Below, piece by piece: positions 43,125-51,485 of a stretch of DNA of 62,650 nucleotides (the first letter of the stretch is position 1; each line of letters opens with the position of its first letter). Under the pieces are notes generated by a model. It worked only from the letters and a program-made list of their open reading frames with translations, made no database searches and was not told the origin of the DNA. The position numbers and the translations under genes were made by a program. The stretch comes from an uncultured Lachnospiraceae bacterium (GTDB taxonomy: Bacteria; Bacillota; Clostridia; Lachnospirales; Lachnospiraceae), in contig CAJUJG010000010.1 of NCBI GenBank assembly GCA_910586715.1, forward strand, positions 1-62,650, in the 5' to 3' direction.

Positions 43125-44663
43125 ATGAGCAATACCTATCAAAATCCTGTACAGCGAGGCTTTTTTCCGGACCCGTCAGTCGTGCGTGTCGGAGAGGATT
43201 ATTATATGGTCAATTCGACCTTCCAGTATTTCCCGGCAATTGCAATCAGCCATTCCAAAGACATGGTGCACTGGCACGTTATCGGACATGCGATTACGGA
43301 TTCGGACGACCTTGATTTGCAGTGTATCCGCGACTCTCACGGTATTTGGGCGCCGGATATTTCCTATCACAACGGCAAGTTTATTATTATGGCGACATTG
43401 CGCCTGAATGCGGACGGCAAGCGTGACAACAACGTGATGCGCAGACAGCTTGTGGTGACTTCGGACAAGCCGGAGGGTCCTTACAGCAAGCCAAGCTGGC
43501 TGGAAGTGGACGATATTGACCCGTCTCACTTTATAGATGATGACGGAAAGCATTATATGGTTATCAGCCCGGGTATTAATCTTGTACCGCTGAGCGACGA
43601 TTGTACAAAGGTCATCGGCGACAAAATTCCCGTATGGCCGGGCACGGGTGAGCGCTGCCCGGAGGGACCGCATCTTTTGAAACGCGGCAAATATTATTAC
43701 GCGATCCTTGCGGAGGGCGGCACGGGTTATGGACACGGCATCAACGTAGGACGTTCCGAGAACCTGTTTGGACCGTATGAGCCGTCGCCTTACAATCCGC
43801 TGATGCGTCAGTTTGACCCCGATGCGTCCATTCAGAGAACGGGACATGGCAAATTAATCGAAACACAGAACGGCGACTGGTGGGTATATTACCTGATGGG
43901 CAGACCGAATCAGGGACATTACACCACGATTGGCAGGGAGTCGGGCTTAGACCCCGTGACATGGCTTGACGACGACTGGTTTATCATCAATGACCGCAAG
44001 GGACCGAGTATTGAGCAGACGGCGCCGGATTTGCCGCAGTGCACTTATGAAAAATGGACAAGGGATGGTTTTGACAGCGAGACGTTGAACTTAAACTGGG
44101 AGTTTGTGCGCAATCCGGCAAAGGGAAACTACTCCCTCACGGAACGCCCGGGATATTTCCGCATTTGGACCTTGGACGGACAGCTTTCGGAAATCCGAGC
44201 AAAAAATACGCTGGTCAGACGTGAGCAGGAATTAAGCTACACGGCGTCGACAAAGCTTGAATTTTATCCCACACGCGACGGTGAGCAGGCAGGCTTGACA
44301 TGTTACTACAGCACGGCGACGTATGCGCGGTTTTCCCTGTGCTGTGAGGGCGGCAGGAAGCTGCAGCTTGTCATCAACCGCAATCACGGCGAGGAGCTGA
44401 TGGCGGAGGTTGACGGGATAAAGGAGCAGGCGGTTTATCTCAAGGTCGTGGTCGACAGACTGACGAGAACGTTCTATTACAGCTATGACGGCGAGGATTG
44501 GACGCTTGCGGGAACGCTTGAAAACTGTATCTACCTGTGCGATGAGGGCGTGCCCGATGACCCGAAGCGGCATACGGGAACGCTGGTTGGCATTTACGCG
44601 AATAATGGCGGCTGCGGCACAAGAATACCGGCGGATTTTGATTATTTTGAATATTTGGATTAA
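43125..44663 (+). CDS. GH43 glycoside hydrolase (beta-xylosidase type) 2
   Basis: 512 aa, cytoplasmic. Starts NPVQRGFFPDPSVVRVGEDYYMVNSTF (base Asp), with SHGIWAPDISYHNGKF, DIDPSHFIDDDGKHYMV (second Asp) and ERCPEGPHLLKRGKYYYAILAEGG (acid Glu). The C-terminal beta-sandwich (about 325-512) carries NLNWEFVRNP and GEQAGLTCYYSTATYARFSL. It differs from the first GH43 and looks like a xylosidase subfamily with a companion domain. Start at ATG 43125 with AGAAAGGA upstream; an earlier in-frame ATG at 43083 lacks a site. Probably co-regulated with gene 1, from which it is 98 bp away. Confidence 0.9.
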   Translation: MSNTYQNPVQRGFFPDPSVVRVGEDYYMVNSTFQYFPAIAISHSKDMVHWHVIGHAITDSDDLDLQCIRDSHGIWAPDISYHNGKFIIMATLRLNADGKRDNNVMRRQLVVTSDKPEGPYSKPSWLEVDDIDPSHFIDDDGKHYMVISPGINLVPLSDDCTKVIGDKIPVWPGTGERCPEGPHLLKRGKYYYAILAEGGTGYGHGINVGRSENLFGPYEPSPYNPLMRQFDPDASIQRTGHGKLIETQNGDWWVYYLMGRPNQGHYTTIGRESGLDPVTWLDDDWFIINDRKGPSIEQTAPDLPQCTYEKWTRDGFDSETLNLNWEFVRNPAKGNYSLTERPGYFRIWTLDGQLSEIRAKNTLVRREQELSYTASTKLEFYPTRDGEQAGLTCYYSTATYARFSLCCEGGRKLQLVINRNHGEELMAEVDGIKEQAVYLKVVVDRLTRTFYYSYDGEDWTLAGTLENCIYLCDEGVPDDPKRHTGTLVGIYANNGGCGTRIPADFDYFEYLD

Positions 44664-44690
44664 AAATTTGCGATAGCAGCGTATCATAGA

Positions 44691-44726
44691 TAAGGGTGTG
44701 ATTAGTAGAAACTAACCGCGCCCTTA
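44691..44726 (+). terminator. Terminator after the GH43 pair
   Basis: A 15-16-bp stem (one mismatch, two G-T pairs) with loop AGAA, then ATTACTTTT. It lies 28 bases after the stop codon. Confidence 0.75.
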
Positions 44727-44741
44727 TTACTTTTATGCACA

Positions 44742-44837
44742 CGGGCACCCAAAGGAAATATGTCGTCAAATCGATAAATCGGTTCGCTGACGGGTGCCTG
44801 GCGCGACGAGTAGGGGAAGATGAATCTTCTCTACTCG
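44742..44837 (+). ncRNA. Paired-stem element of unknown nature
   Basis: A 9-bp stem (44742-44750 with 44792-44800) closes a 41-base region with a small GTCA/TGAC stem. A second, 13-bp stem (44807-44820 with 44825-44837, one bulge, loop TGAA) follows 6 bases later. No T run follows. A 73-codon ORF (44735-44956) overlaps but has no good ribosome site. It resembles a structured RNA or an element end; I could not match a riboswitch class. Confidence 0.4.
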
Positions 44838-44980
44838 ATTTAGAACGGTATTTCATTCAATACAAAAATAACATCATTCATCCAAATACAATTGCCATGC
44901 GCGAAAAAAAGAAATATCATAAAAGTACACAAAATATAACCAATGAATTTGAATGATAACATAGGAGGGAGGAATGCGAT

Positions 44981-45901
44981 GTGAAACATAGCCGAAAAAA
45001 ATTAATAGGAGTATTATTGACTGTTATCTTTTTAACAAGCTGTACATCCACACAGGAAGAAATTGCAAACGCACCGCAGATAACGCAGCAAAAAGACTGG
45101 AATTATGTTTTTCACTACACAAGCGACTACTGGAAGCATTATGATTTTTCAAACTCCTTCATTTCCGCGCAAAACGACTTCGAAACCCTTGTGTCCACAT
45201 ACATACCGCAAATCGAAACCCTCTTAGGCGTGCAGGACTGGTACACGGCAATCGCTCCCGACGCCGACACTATTTTTGTCAACCTTGAAATGGGCGGCAC
45301 GCCGCATTCTATGGTTTGGTCCCCCGCAAAGGGTGCAGACGGAGCAATCGAGTTTAGTATCCTGCTGTCCTTTAACCAAATAAACGCACCGACAGACCGC
45401 GTACTCTCACATGAGCTGACGCATTCCGTTCTCGGAAGAAGCTGCTTTAGCAATTCCCTTGAGGAAGGAATCTGTGACTACACGGCGGCAAGAATCGGCG
45501 TTAATTACTTTCCGTTTTTCGAAGAATACGACATTGACGTATTGGAGTTCTTTACCTATGACGTAAAGCTTGCACTGGAGAAATTTTATGATACAGAGAA
45601 ACAAAACGAAATGCTTGATTCCATCGGACGCGCCGGAGGCTATACCTATTCCATTCAGACGCAGGACGGATTGATATGGTATGAATGTTCGCAAAGCTTT
45701 GTCGAATATCTTGTAAAAAATTACGGCATGGAAAAAACGATGCAACTGATACGTGAAGGAAAAGACGAAACGGACTATCAGACCTATCTTGGGGTCAGTT
45801 ACGGGGAACTAAAAGAAGCGTGGATTACGTTTGTCAAAAATTATGAGCCGGAATACACGATGGAAGAATACGGCAAAATGACACAGACATTTTTTAAGTA
45901 G
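44981..45901 (+). CDS. Lipoprotein with gluzincin metallopeptidase motif
   Basis: 306 aa. A lipobox (LTSCTS) at about residue 21. The zinc-peptidase signature is HELTHSVLGRSCFSNSLEEGICDYTAAR: HExxH plus a downstream Glu in the EGICDY helix, as in gluzincins. GTG start at 44981, because both nearby ATGs stop at once; AGGGAGG lies 8 bases upstream. Expected on the outer face of the membrane. Substrate unknown. It may be non-catalytic with respect to peptides, but all ligands appear present. Confidence 0.75.
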   Translation: MKHSRKKLIGVLLTVIFLTSCTSTQEEIANAPQITQQKDWNYVFHYTSDYWKHYDFSNSFISAQNDFETLVSTYIPQIETLLGVQDWYTAIAPDADTIFVNLEMGGTPHSMVWSPAKGADGAIEFSILLSFNQINAPTDRVLSHELTHSVLGRSCFSNSLEEGICDYTAARIGVNYFPFFEEYDIDVLEFFTYDVKLALEKFYDTEKQNEMLDSIGRAGGYTYSIQTQDGLIWYECSQSFVEYLVKNYGMEKTMQLIREGKDETDYQTYLGVSYGELKEAWITFVKNYEPEYTMEEYGKMTQTFFK

Positions 45902-45931
45902 AAGCCTTTCTAAAAGGCTTCTATTTTTTTT
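45899..45931 (+). terminator. Terminator of the metallopeptidase gene
   Basis: TAGAAGCCTTT / AAAGGCTTCTA stem, overlapping the stop codon, with a run of eight T. Confidence 0.85.
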
Positions 45932-45957
45932 CAAATAAGAACAGTGAGAAACGACAT

Positions 45958-47427
45958 ATGAAAAAATATAAAAGACACATTGTTAATATAATAACGATTA
46001 TAATAATGGGATTAGCGACACTCTTCCAACATGGTATCAGTGTTTATGCACAGGAGATAAAAGCAGTCAGCGCATTTGTCTTTGAGGACGAAATATATAT
46101 TTACGTGCACGGCATTTCGGAGATCGGTGAAGATTCACAAATTCAAATAGGAAATATTGTGTGTGATAATAGCAGTATTTCAGTGGCATATAATACTCCG
46201 ATAAGGACCATTATCCTTGTGGACAATTCGAAATCAATTCCGAAGGCGTCTTATGAAACAATCAATGAAATGCTCGGCGCCGTCATTGATTCTGCCACGG
46301 AACATGAACAGTTTAAAATAGGAACTGTGGCAGAGCAGGTTACGTATCTTACAGAGTATTCCTCTGATAAAGAAGCTTTAAAAGTAGCAGCAGGCGAAAT
46401 TGTTTATAACGATCAGGATACTTATTTAAGCGATATTTTATATGAAACGGTAGAATCAGTCAGAGATGAAAATACAGATATATATACGAGATTGTTCGTT
46501 ATAGCGGATGGGGCGGATAATAAGAGCATCGGGTATACATATGATGAAGTAATAAAATTTTTGGGGATACAGGGTGTGCCTGTTTATACGGCAGGCATAG
46601 TAGGTAAGAATAATTCTAAGGAACTTGAAACCATGTTTTCGTTTTCGAGGGCATCCAACGCGGATTGCTTTTTAATGAATGGAGATCTGACCGTTGAACA
46701 GATTGCGGAAGAGCTTTCAAAAGATGAACAGAATGTCTGTATTAAAATAAAGCCGGATACTAGCGTTATGGATGGCAGCGCCAAAAATATTCTGTTGAAA
46801 TTAAATACCCCGGATGGTCAGGTAAATCTTACAACAACAGCAGTTATGCCCTTTGGGACTATCGAGAATGTTCCCGGGGAAACCGAAACAGAGGAAGAAA
46901 AACAAGAGGAAAAAGCGCTGCCCGTTATCGGTGAAAAAGCGGCCGAGCCGGTGCCCGAGAAGAAAGCGCCTGATTTACGGTGGATTATGGTGACTTTGGC
47001 GCTGGCAGGAGCAGTGGCAGCTATAATTATTGCAACAGTCGTTATAAAAAAGAAAAAAAGCATGACTGTGGTTGAAAATGTGCCGGTTATTGAAGAAAAA
47101 AATTTTGAGGAAATGCTGCCGCCCCCAAAAGCGTATATTATACTAAGATGCAATGATTTACCGGAACAAATATATAAAGTACCGATAAATGATGTTATTT
47201 GTATTGGCAGAAAAGAAGCAGATGTTGTCATGGATGACCATTATGTGTCTTCTGAGCATTGTGAAATTATTCTGCGCGGAGAACTGCTGTATGTAAAAGA
47301 CTGTAATTCCTCAAACGGTACGTATTATGAAAACATCAGGATATATGAAGAAACACCGATAATAAGCGGCGGAAATTTAAAAATCGGTAAATATACGTAC
47401 AATATAAAGCTTGAAAAGAATTGCTGA
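45958..47427 (+). CDS. Exported vWA domain joined through a membrane span to a cytoplasmic FHA domain
   Basis: 489 aa. A signal-like segment (about 8-30) is followed by a von Willebrand A domain with the metal-site motif DNSKS (ILVDNSKSIP) and VIADGADN. An acidic linker (EETETEEEKQEEK) leads to a membrane span (about 342-364) and a C-terminal FHA domain: CIGRKEADVVMDDHYVSSEHCEII and VKDCNSSNGTYYENIRI, with the Arg, Ser and Asn that bind phosphothreonine. Outside sensing and inside phospho-signalling is inferred. No Ser/Thr kinase is adjacent. The ribosome site is weak (GTGAG). Confidence 0.85.
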   Translation: MKKYKRHIVNIITIIIMGLATLFQHGISVYAQEIKAVSAFVFEDEIYIYVHGISEIGEDSQIQIGNIVCDNSSISVAYNTPIRTIILVDNSKSIPKASYETINEMLGAVIDSATEHEQFKIGTVAEQVTYLTEYSSDKEALKVAAGEIVYNDQDTYLSDILYETVESVRDENTDIYTRLFVIADGADNKSIGYTYDEVIKFLGIQGVPVYTAGIVGKNNSKELETMFSFSRASNADCFLMNGDLTVEQIAEELSKDEQNVCIKIKPDTSVMDGSAKNILLKLNTPDGQVNLTTTAVMPFGTIENVPGETETEEEKQEEKALPVIGEKAAEPVPEKKAPDLRWIMVTLALAGAVAAIIIATVVIKKKKSMTVVENVPVIEEKNFEEMLPPPKAYIILRCNDLPEQIYKVPINDVICIGRKEADVVMDDHYVSSEHCEIILRGELLYVKDCNSSNGTYYENIRIYEETPIISGGNLKIGKYTYNIKLEKNC

Positions 47428-47433
47428 TTTATT

Positions 47434-48552
47434 TTAATAGCTCTCCAATTCTTCCAGTCCCCATACTGCAAACCGCTTTTTCGGGTTCAGCTCAAACATC
47501 CATCGTGCCATTTCAAGGTCGACCTCTGTACCAAGCCCTTTCAGGTAGCACATTCCGAGCATATCTGAGCCCCAGGTGCTGCCGTTACGGTACGCATTGT
47601 CCAAAAGCGTAAAAGCTTTCGGAAAATCACACGCAAGTCCTTGCCCGCCGCGAAAACAGATTTCACCAAGCAGGTTACAGAGCCCTTTGTCATTAGGGTA
47701 AGCCGCAATGCCTTTTTCAAAATAGGCAGCGGCTTTTTTTAAATTCATGCCGAGGATACCGCGAAATGTAAAAAATTTCCCAAGGCAGTAATACGCGTAA
47801 CCGTCGCCGTGGCTTGCAGCGCGTTCGTACATTGCAAGCGCTTCCTCCAAAAGACCGTCGTCACGGTATTCGTTTCCGATTATACGTTCATAGGCGCCAA
47901 TTCCCATATCCGCGCCGATTTGTTTATATTTGTCTGCTCTTTTTTTCATAATAGGAACGCCGCGTTTCCCCGATGATAAAATGTCAATCAGATTGGGAAT
48001 CGCAATACCAAGACCTTTTTCAACACATCCCTCATAAAGTCCGACAGCCTCGGCAGCCCATTCCCGCACGCGGCGCATGTAGATTTCTTCGCCGCCTGCA
48101 TTTTCAGGCGTAATATCAAGAAAGTCCGCCACATCACAGTAATAGTATGCATTCGCGACAAGAAACTGACAGAAAATGCAGCCGCTCATTGCCATGTCAT
48201 AAACCTTATCCCAAATTTCACGTTTGGATTTGTACGGTGGATGAATAAACGTGCCTTGCGATGGTTCATATCCTTCGATATGCATGGTCGCAAACATGCC
48301 GACTGCACTCTCGAGCTCCAGGCTTTTATCAAAGCATTCAAACGCAAACTTCCTGTCATCGGGAAGCCCAAGCACAGGGTCGGCAAAACTCTTTCCAAGA
48401 TAGCAGCGCCCAAGAAAATAAAAGGCATCACCATCACCCATATTGGCGGCGTCACGCAATGATGCTAATGCTTCTTCGCGTTTCCCGGAAAGCGGGTTAA
48501 TCCATATATGCTCAATTGCAAACTCTACTCTTTCGTCAAAAAAGGACTGCAT
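47434..48552 (-). CDS. Sel1/TPR-like repeat protein
   Basis: 372 aa, no signal peptide. Sel1-like repeats recur throughout (for example ALASLRDAANMGDGDAFYFLGRCYLG, AMYERAASHGDGYAYYCLGKFF, AAAYFEKGIAAYPNDKGLCNLLGEI, AFTLLDNAYRNGSTWGSDMLGMCYLKGLG). These form an alpha-solenoid for protein binding. Start at 48552 with AGGAGGAG 5 bases upstream. It converges on the vWA-FHA gene with a 6-base gap. Partner unknown. Confidence 0.85.
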   Translation of the reverse strand: MQSFFDERVEFAIEHIWINPLSGKREEALASLRDAANMGDGDAFYFLGRCYLGKSFADPVLGLPDDRKFAFECFDKSLELESAVGMFATMHIEGYEPSQGTFIHPPYKSKREIWDKVYDMAMSGCIFCQFLVANAYYYCDVADFLDITPENAGGEEIYMRRVREWAAEAVGLYEGCVEKGLGIAIPNLIDILSSGKRGVPIMKKRADKYKQIGADMGIGAYERIIGNEYRDDGLLEEALAMYERAASHGDGYAYYCLGKFFTFRGILGMNLKKAAAYFEKGIAAYPNDKGLCNLLGEICFRGGQGLACDFPKAFTLLDNAYRNGSTWGSDMLGMCYLKGLGTEVDLEMARWMFELNPKKRFAVWGLEELESY

Positions 48553-48586
48553 AAGCTCCTCCTGAAAACTGTTTCGCTTTTTTATT

Positions 48587-48615
48587 AGTATATCGTTAAT
48601 GCCTGATATAGTCAA
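48587..48615 (-). promoter_or_regulatory. Sigma-A promoter of the Sel1-repeat gene
   Basis: On the minus strand TTGACT (48615-48610), 17 bp, TATACT (48592-48587). Confidence 0.75.
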
Positions 48616-48649
48616 ATATTGCGGATGTTTTAACGCATAAAAATAATAC

Positions 48650-48678
48650 TTGCAGTTTCAGCAAATATATGGTATAGT
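48650..48678 (+). promoter_or_regulatory. Promoter of tRNA-Tyr
   Basis: TTGCAG (48650-48655), 17 bp, TATAGT (48673-48678). It is divergent from the Sel1 gene promoter, 34 bp away. Leader of about 40 nt. Confidence 0.75.
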
Positions 48679-48724
48679 TTTTTCGTTATAGTAAGAAATT
48701 GCAGTTCTGCAGTTTTTTATAAAT

Positions 48725-48806
48725 GGGTGGATTCCCGAGTGGCCAAAGGGGACAGACTGTAAATCTGCTGCTTTATGCTTCGGTGGTTCGAATCCACCTC
48801 CACCCA
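48725..48806 (+). tRNA. tRNA-Tyr (GTA)
   Basis: Acceptor stem GGGTGGA / TCCACCC (48725-48731 with 48799-48805) and discriminator A. The anticodon loop CTGTAAA gives GTA (48759-48761), closed by a CAGA/TCTG stem. It has a long variable arm, as class II tRNA-Tyr does, and GGTTCGAATCC in the T arm. CCA is not encoded. Confidence 0.95.
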
Positions 48807-48886
48807 TTTCAAATGGAATATGGATATAAAAGGCATGGAGCAGAAAATCTGCTCTTATTTTTTTACAACCATAGAAACAAATAGTC

Positions 48887-48970
48887 TTATTTTCCGAGCT
48901 CTGAAGTACAGTGGGGGCATCTTGTTGCGTCAAGTGCAATCTCGGATTTACAGTAAGGGCATGTCTTTAA
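48887..48970 (-). pseudogene. C-terminal zinc-ribbon fragment, perhaps of mscL
   Basis: Minus-strand codons read KTCPYCKSEIALDATRCPHCTSEL plus two residues and a stop, preceded by an in-frame stop. Such a CPYC...CPHC ribbon occurs at the C-terminus of some Firmicute MscL channels and other membrane proteins. Only this tail of 27 codons remains. Confidence 0.5.
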
Positions 48971-49164
48971 TTATATATCGAAACAGGATTGCCCGTAAAT
49001 AAAAAATATAAAGGATACCGTGCAATTTAGGCCAGGCGGTTGTGTTTATAAAAATTTTATGATATTATAATTTCGTTCCAAAAAACAAAATATTTCAACC
49101 GCAGGGCTTGTATGCACACGCCAAACCCAAGCGGCGCAATATGCGTGTGCGGATGGGGGTACAT

Positions 49165-50181
49165 ATGAGCAAAGTTACAGATAATTATAAAAGCCTTGCG
49201 TCAGGCATAGGTTTTACCTATGACGAAAATACCAATACAATTTACGGGATGAAAAATGGTTATGAGCTGTTGGTTTATGCTACAGATCAAAGATATCCGT
49301 ATCTTTTGACGATTACGACTTCAGCAAGAAGCGCCAGTACGATGCTTGGAAAAGATGAAATTTCGCTTTTCAAAAAAAGTGTAGCGCCTGCAACGGCTTT
49401 GACGCAGAAGGACAGTTTAATCACAGTGGTAACCAAAAGCCAGGCAAATCAGGGTAAGCTCCGTGATGACATGGAATATACACTCAACGCCCTGACGGCA
49501 TTTTTACATGAAAGAGGCTATGCGGCATGCTGCCAAACCTGTGGCGCTTCCGCACAGACGGTAGGTTTTATGCTGGAAACCGCGAGACTTCACCTCTGCG
49601 CGCAGTGTGCAGCAAGGGCAAAGAGCGAGAATGAAGTTAAGGCACAGAAAAGACAGCAGAAAAACGTAAATATTATCGGGGGAATTATCGGCGCTGTTTT
49701 AGGTTCGCTGATTGGAGTGGCATGTATTGTCATTTTGGGAATGCTCGGCTATGTGGCGGCGGTCTCCGGCATTGTAATGGCATTTTGTACGCTTAAGGGC
49801 TTTGGCAAACTTGGCGGAAAGCTGACGGTTGTCGGCATTATTATCTCCTGCGTTATTATGATTGGTATGACTTATTTTGGAAACCGTCTTGATTGGGCGA
49901 TTCAGCTTACCCAGGCGATGAAAGAGTATATGGATTATGAAGTCGGCATTTTTGAGGCTTTTCAGGCAGTTCCGACACTTGTGGCAGAGCTGGACGGCAT
50001 GAGAGAGTACATCGGTTCCTTTTTACAGCAGATGCTCTTTGTGGTAATCGGTGCAGTACCAACCATTATTTCGATTTCTAGGGAGCAAAGAAATGTCAAC
50101 CGCGTCGCGCAAATCGGCTATCTGCAGAATGCAGGCGCATTTGCGGACGCTTCGGAAAGCGGCAGTGTAAGCAATTTCTAA
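49165..50181 (+). CDS. Membrane protein with internal zinc-ribbon motif
   Basis: 338 aa, family not recognised. The N-terminal 125 residues look soluble (YKSLASGIGFTYDENTNTIYG). A CxxC-x18-CxxC zinc-binding motif (CQTCG...LCAQC, about 131-156) follows. Then come three or so membrane spans (about 175-255) and one near 310-325, so the N-terminus is probably cytoplasmic. Start at ATG 49165 with GGGGG 5 bases upstream, rather than ATG 49108. It ends at a strong terminator. Confidence 0.7.
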   Translation: MSKVTDNYKSLASGIGFTYDENTNTIYGMKNGYELLVYATDQRYPYLLTITTSARSASTMLGKDEISLFKKSVAPATALTQKDSLITVVTKSQANQGKLRDDMEYTLNALTAFLHERGYAACCQTCGASAQTVGFMLETARLHLCAQCAARAKSENEVKAQKRQQKNVNIIGGIIGAVLGSLIGVACIVILGMLGYVAAVSGIVMAFCTLKGFGKLGGKLTVVGIIISCVIMIGMTYFGNRLDWAIQLTQAMKEYMDYEVGIFEAFQAVPTLVAELDGMREYIGSFLQQMLFVVIGAVPTIISISREQRNVNRVAQIGYLQNAGAFADASESGSVSNF

Positions 50182-50203
50182 TATTTTTCATTCAGATAAA
50201 TTT

Positions 50204-50244
50204 AAGCCTGCGGAATGCCCAAAAGGGATTGCCGCAGGTTTTTT
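50204..50244 (+). terminator. Terminator of the zinc-ribbon membrane protein gene
   Basis: Outer stem CCTGCGG / CCGCAGG and inner stem AATGCCC-AAAA-GGGATT, then a run of six T. Confidence 0.88.
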
Positions 50245-50300
50245 GATAAAACAGTATTGTGAAAAACTCACAAAAATAGAAAAAATTTTGTCTAAAAAGT

Positions 50301-50329
50301 TGTTCGTTTCTGAAAAAGGGATTATAATA
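50301..50329 (+). promoter_or_regulatory. Sigma-A promoter of the phosphofructokinase gene
   Basis: TTGTTC (50301-50306), 17 bp, TATAAT (50324-50329). Confidence 0.75.
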
Positions 50330-50385
50330 CAAAGAGGAGTGAACGAAAATAAACCGCAAACATGTTTGCGAAAAAGGAGGTTTCC

Positions 50386-51459
50386 ATGATAAGAATAGGT
50401 ATGTTGACAAGCGGCGGCGACTGTCAGGCATTAAATGCTGCAATGCGCGGCGTGGCAAAAACATTGTTCAATTCCGGTGAGCAGGTAGAATTGTTTGGTT
50501 TTCTTGAAGGCTACAGGGGATTGATATACGGAAAGTACAGAATGCTTGCAAGCTCTGATTTTTCGGGAATACTGACAAAGGGAGGCACAATTCTCGGCAG
50601 CTCCCGTATGCCGTTTAAAACCATGCGCGATCCGGATGAGAACGGCTTGGACAAAGTTGAGGCTATGAAGCACAATTATTATAAGCTGAATCTTGACTGC
50701 CTTGTAGTGCTCGGCGGAAACGGTACCCACAAAACGGCAAATCTCCTTCGTGAGGAAGGTTTGAATGTGGTAACGCTTCCCAAGACCATTGATAATGACC
50801 TTTGGGGCACGGATATGACGTTTGGCTTCCAAAGCGCGGTTGACATTGCAACGCAGTGTATTGATCAGATTCACACGACAGCAGCGTCGCACGGCAGAGT
50901 GTTTATTGTAGAAGTTATGGGACACAAGGTAGGCTATCTGACGTTGAACGCAGGTATGGCGGGCGGTGCGGACATTATTCTCATTCCCGAGATACCGTAC
51001 GATATTAATAAAATTATTGATGCTATTAAGAAGCGTTCTGAGAGAGGAAGCAGCTTTACAATCCTTGCAGTGGCAGAAGGCGCTGTTTCCAAGGAAGTAG
51101 CGGGACTTTCCAAGAAAGACTTTAAGAAATATATGTCTGAATACAAATATCCCAGTGTTTCTTACGAAATCGCGGAGAAGATTACGAAAAAGAGCGGCTT
51201 GGAGGTACGCGTTACCGTTCCGGGACATACACAGCGCGGCGGCAGCCCCAACTCGTATGACAGGGTTTTTGCAAGCCGTTTAGGCGCGGAAGCGGCAAGG
51301 CTGATCATGAAAAAGCAATATGGATTCATGGTAGGTTACCGCAACAGGGAAATCGTAAAGGTTCCGCTTGAGGAAGTTGCAGGAAAGCTGAAAATGGTGG
51401 ATCCTGATTCGGATATTATCAAGGAAGCGAAAATGCTTGGCATTAGCTTTGGTGATTAA
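50386..51459 (+). CDS. pfk: 6-phosphofructokinase with mixed ATP/PPi signature
   Basis: 357 aa. Phosphorylates fructose 6-phosphate in glycolysis. Seen: LTSGGDCQALNAAMRG, GGNGT (110-114), PKTIDND (Lys133), MGHKVGYL and PGHTQRGGSP. ATP enzymes usually have GGDGS and PGTIDND; PPi enzymes usually have GGDDS and PKTIDND. This one has Gly at the first selector, Lys at the second, and Asn where the magnesium-binding Asp usually sits. The phosphoryl donor is therefore uncertain. RBS AAAAAGGAGG, strong. Monocistronic, with its own promoter. Confidence 0.9.
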   Translation: MIRIGMLTSGGDCQALNAAMRGVAKTLFNSGEQVELFGFLEGYRGLIYGKYRMLASSDFSGILTKGGTILGSSRMPFKTMRDPDENGLDKVEAMKHNYYKLNLDCLVVLGGNGTHKTANLLREEGLNVVTLPKTIDNDLWGTDMTFGFQSAVDIATQCIDQIHTTAASHGRVFIVEVMGHKVGYLTLNAGMAGGADIILIPEIPYDINKIIDAIKKRSERGSSFTILAVAEGAVSKEVAGLSKKDFKKYMSEYKYPSVSYEIAEKITKKSGLEVRVTVPGHTQRGGSPNSYDRVFASRLGAEAARLIMKKQYGFMVGYRNREIVKVPLEEVAGKLKMVDPDSDIIKEAKMLGISFGD

Positions 51460-51485
51460 AAAATGGGGCGTCAGCCCCATTTTTT
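51459..51485. terminator. Bidirectional terminator between pfk and the GH18 gene
   Basis: AAAAATGGGGC-GTCA-GCCCCATTTTT is a perfect 11-bp stem with T runs on both strands. It overlaps both stop codons of the converging genes. Confidence 0.9.

Noticed and set aside
44735..44956. 73-codon ORF
   Set aside because: No good ribosome site; the first half is the two-stem element and no motif is seen.
50431..51228. 265-codon minus-strand ORF over pfk
   Set aside because: Antisense shadow of the phosphofructokinase gene.
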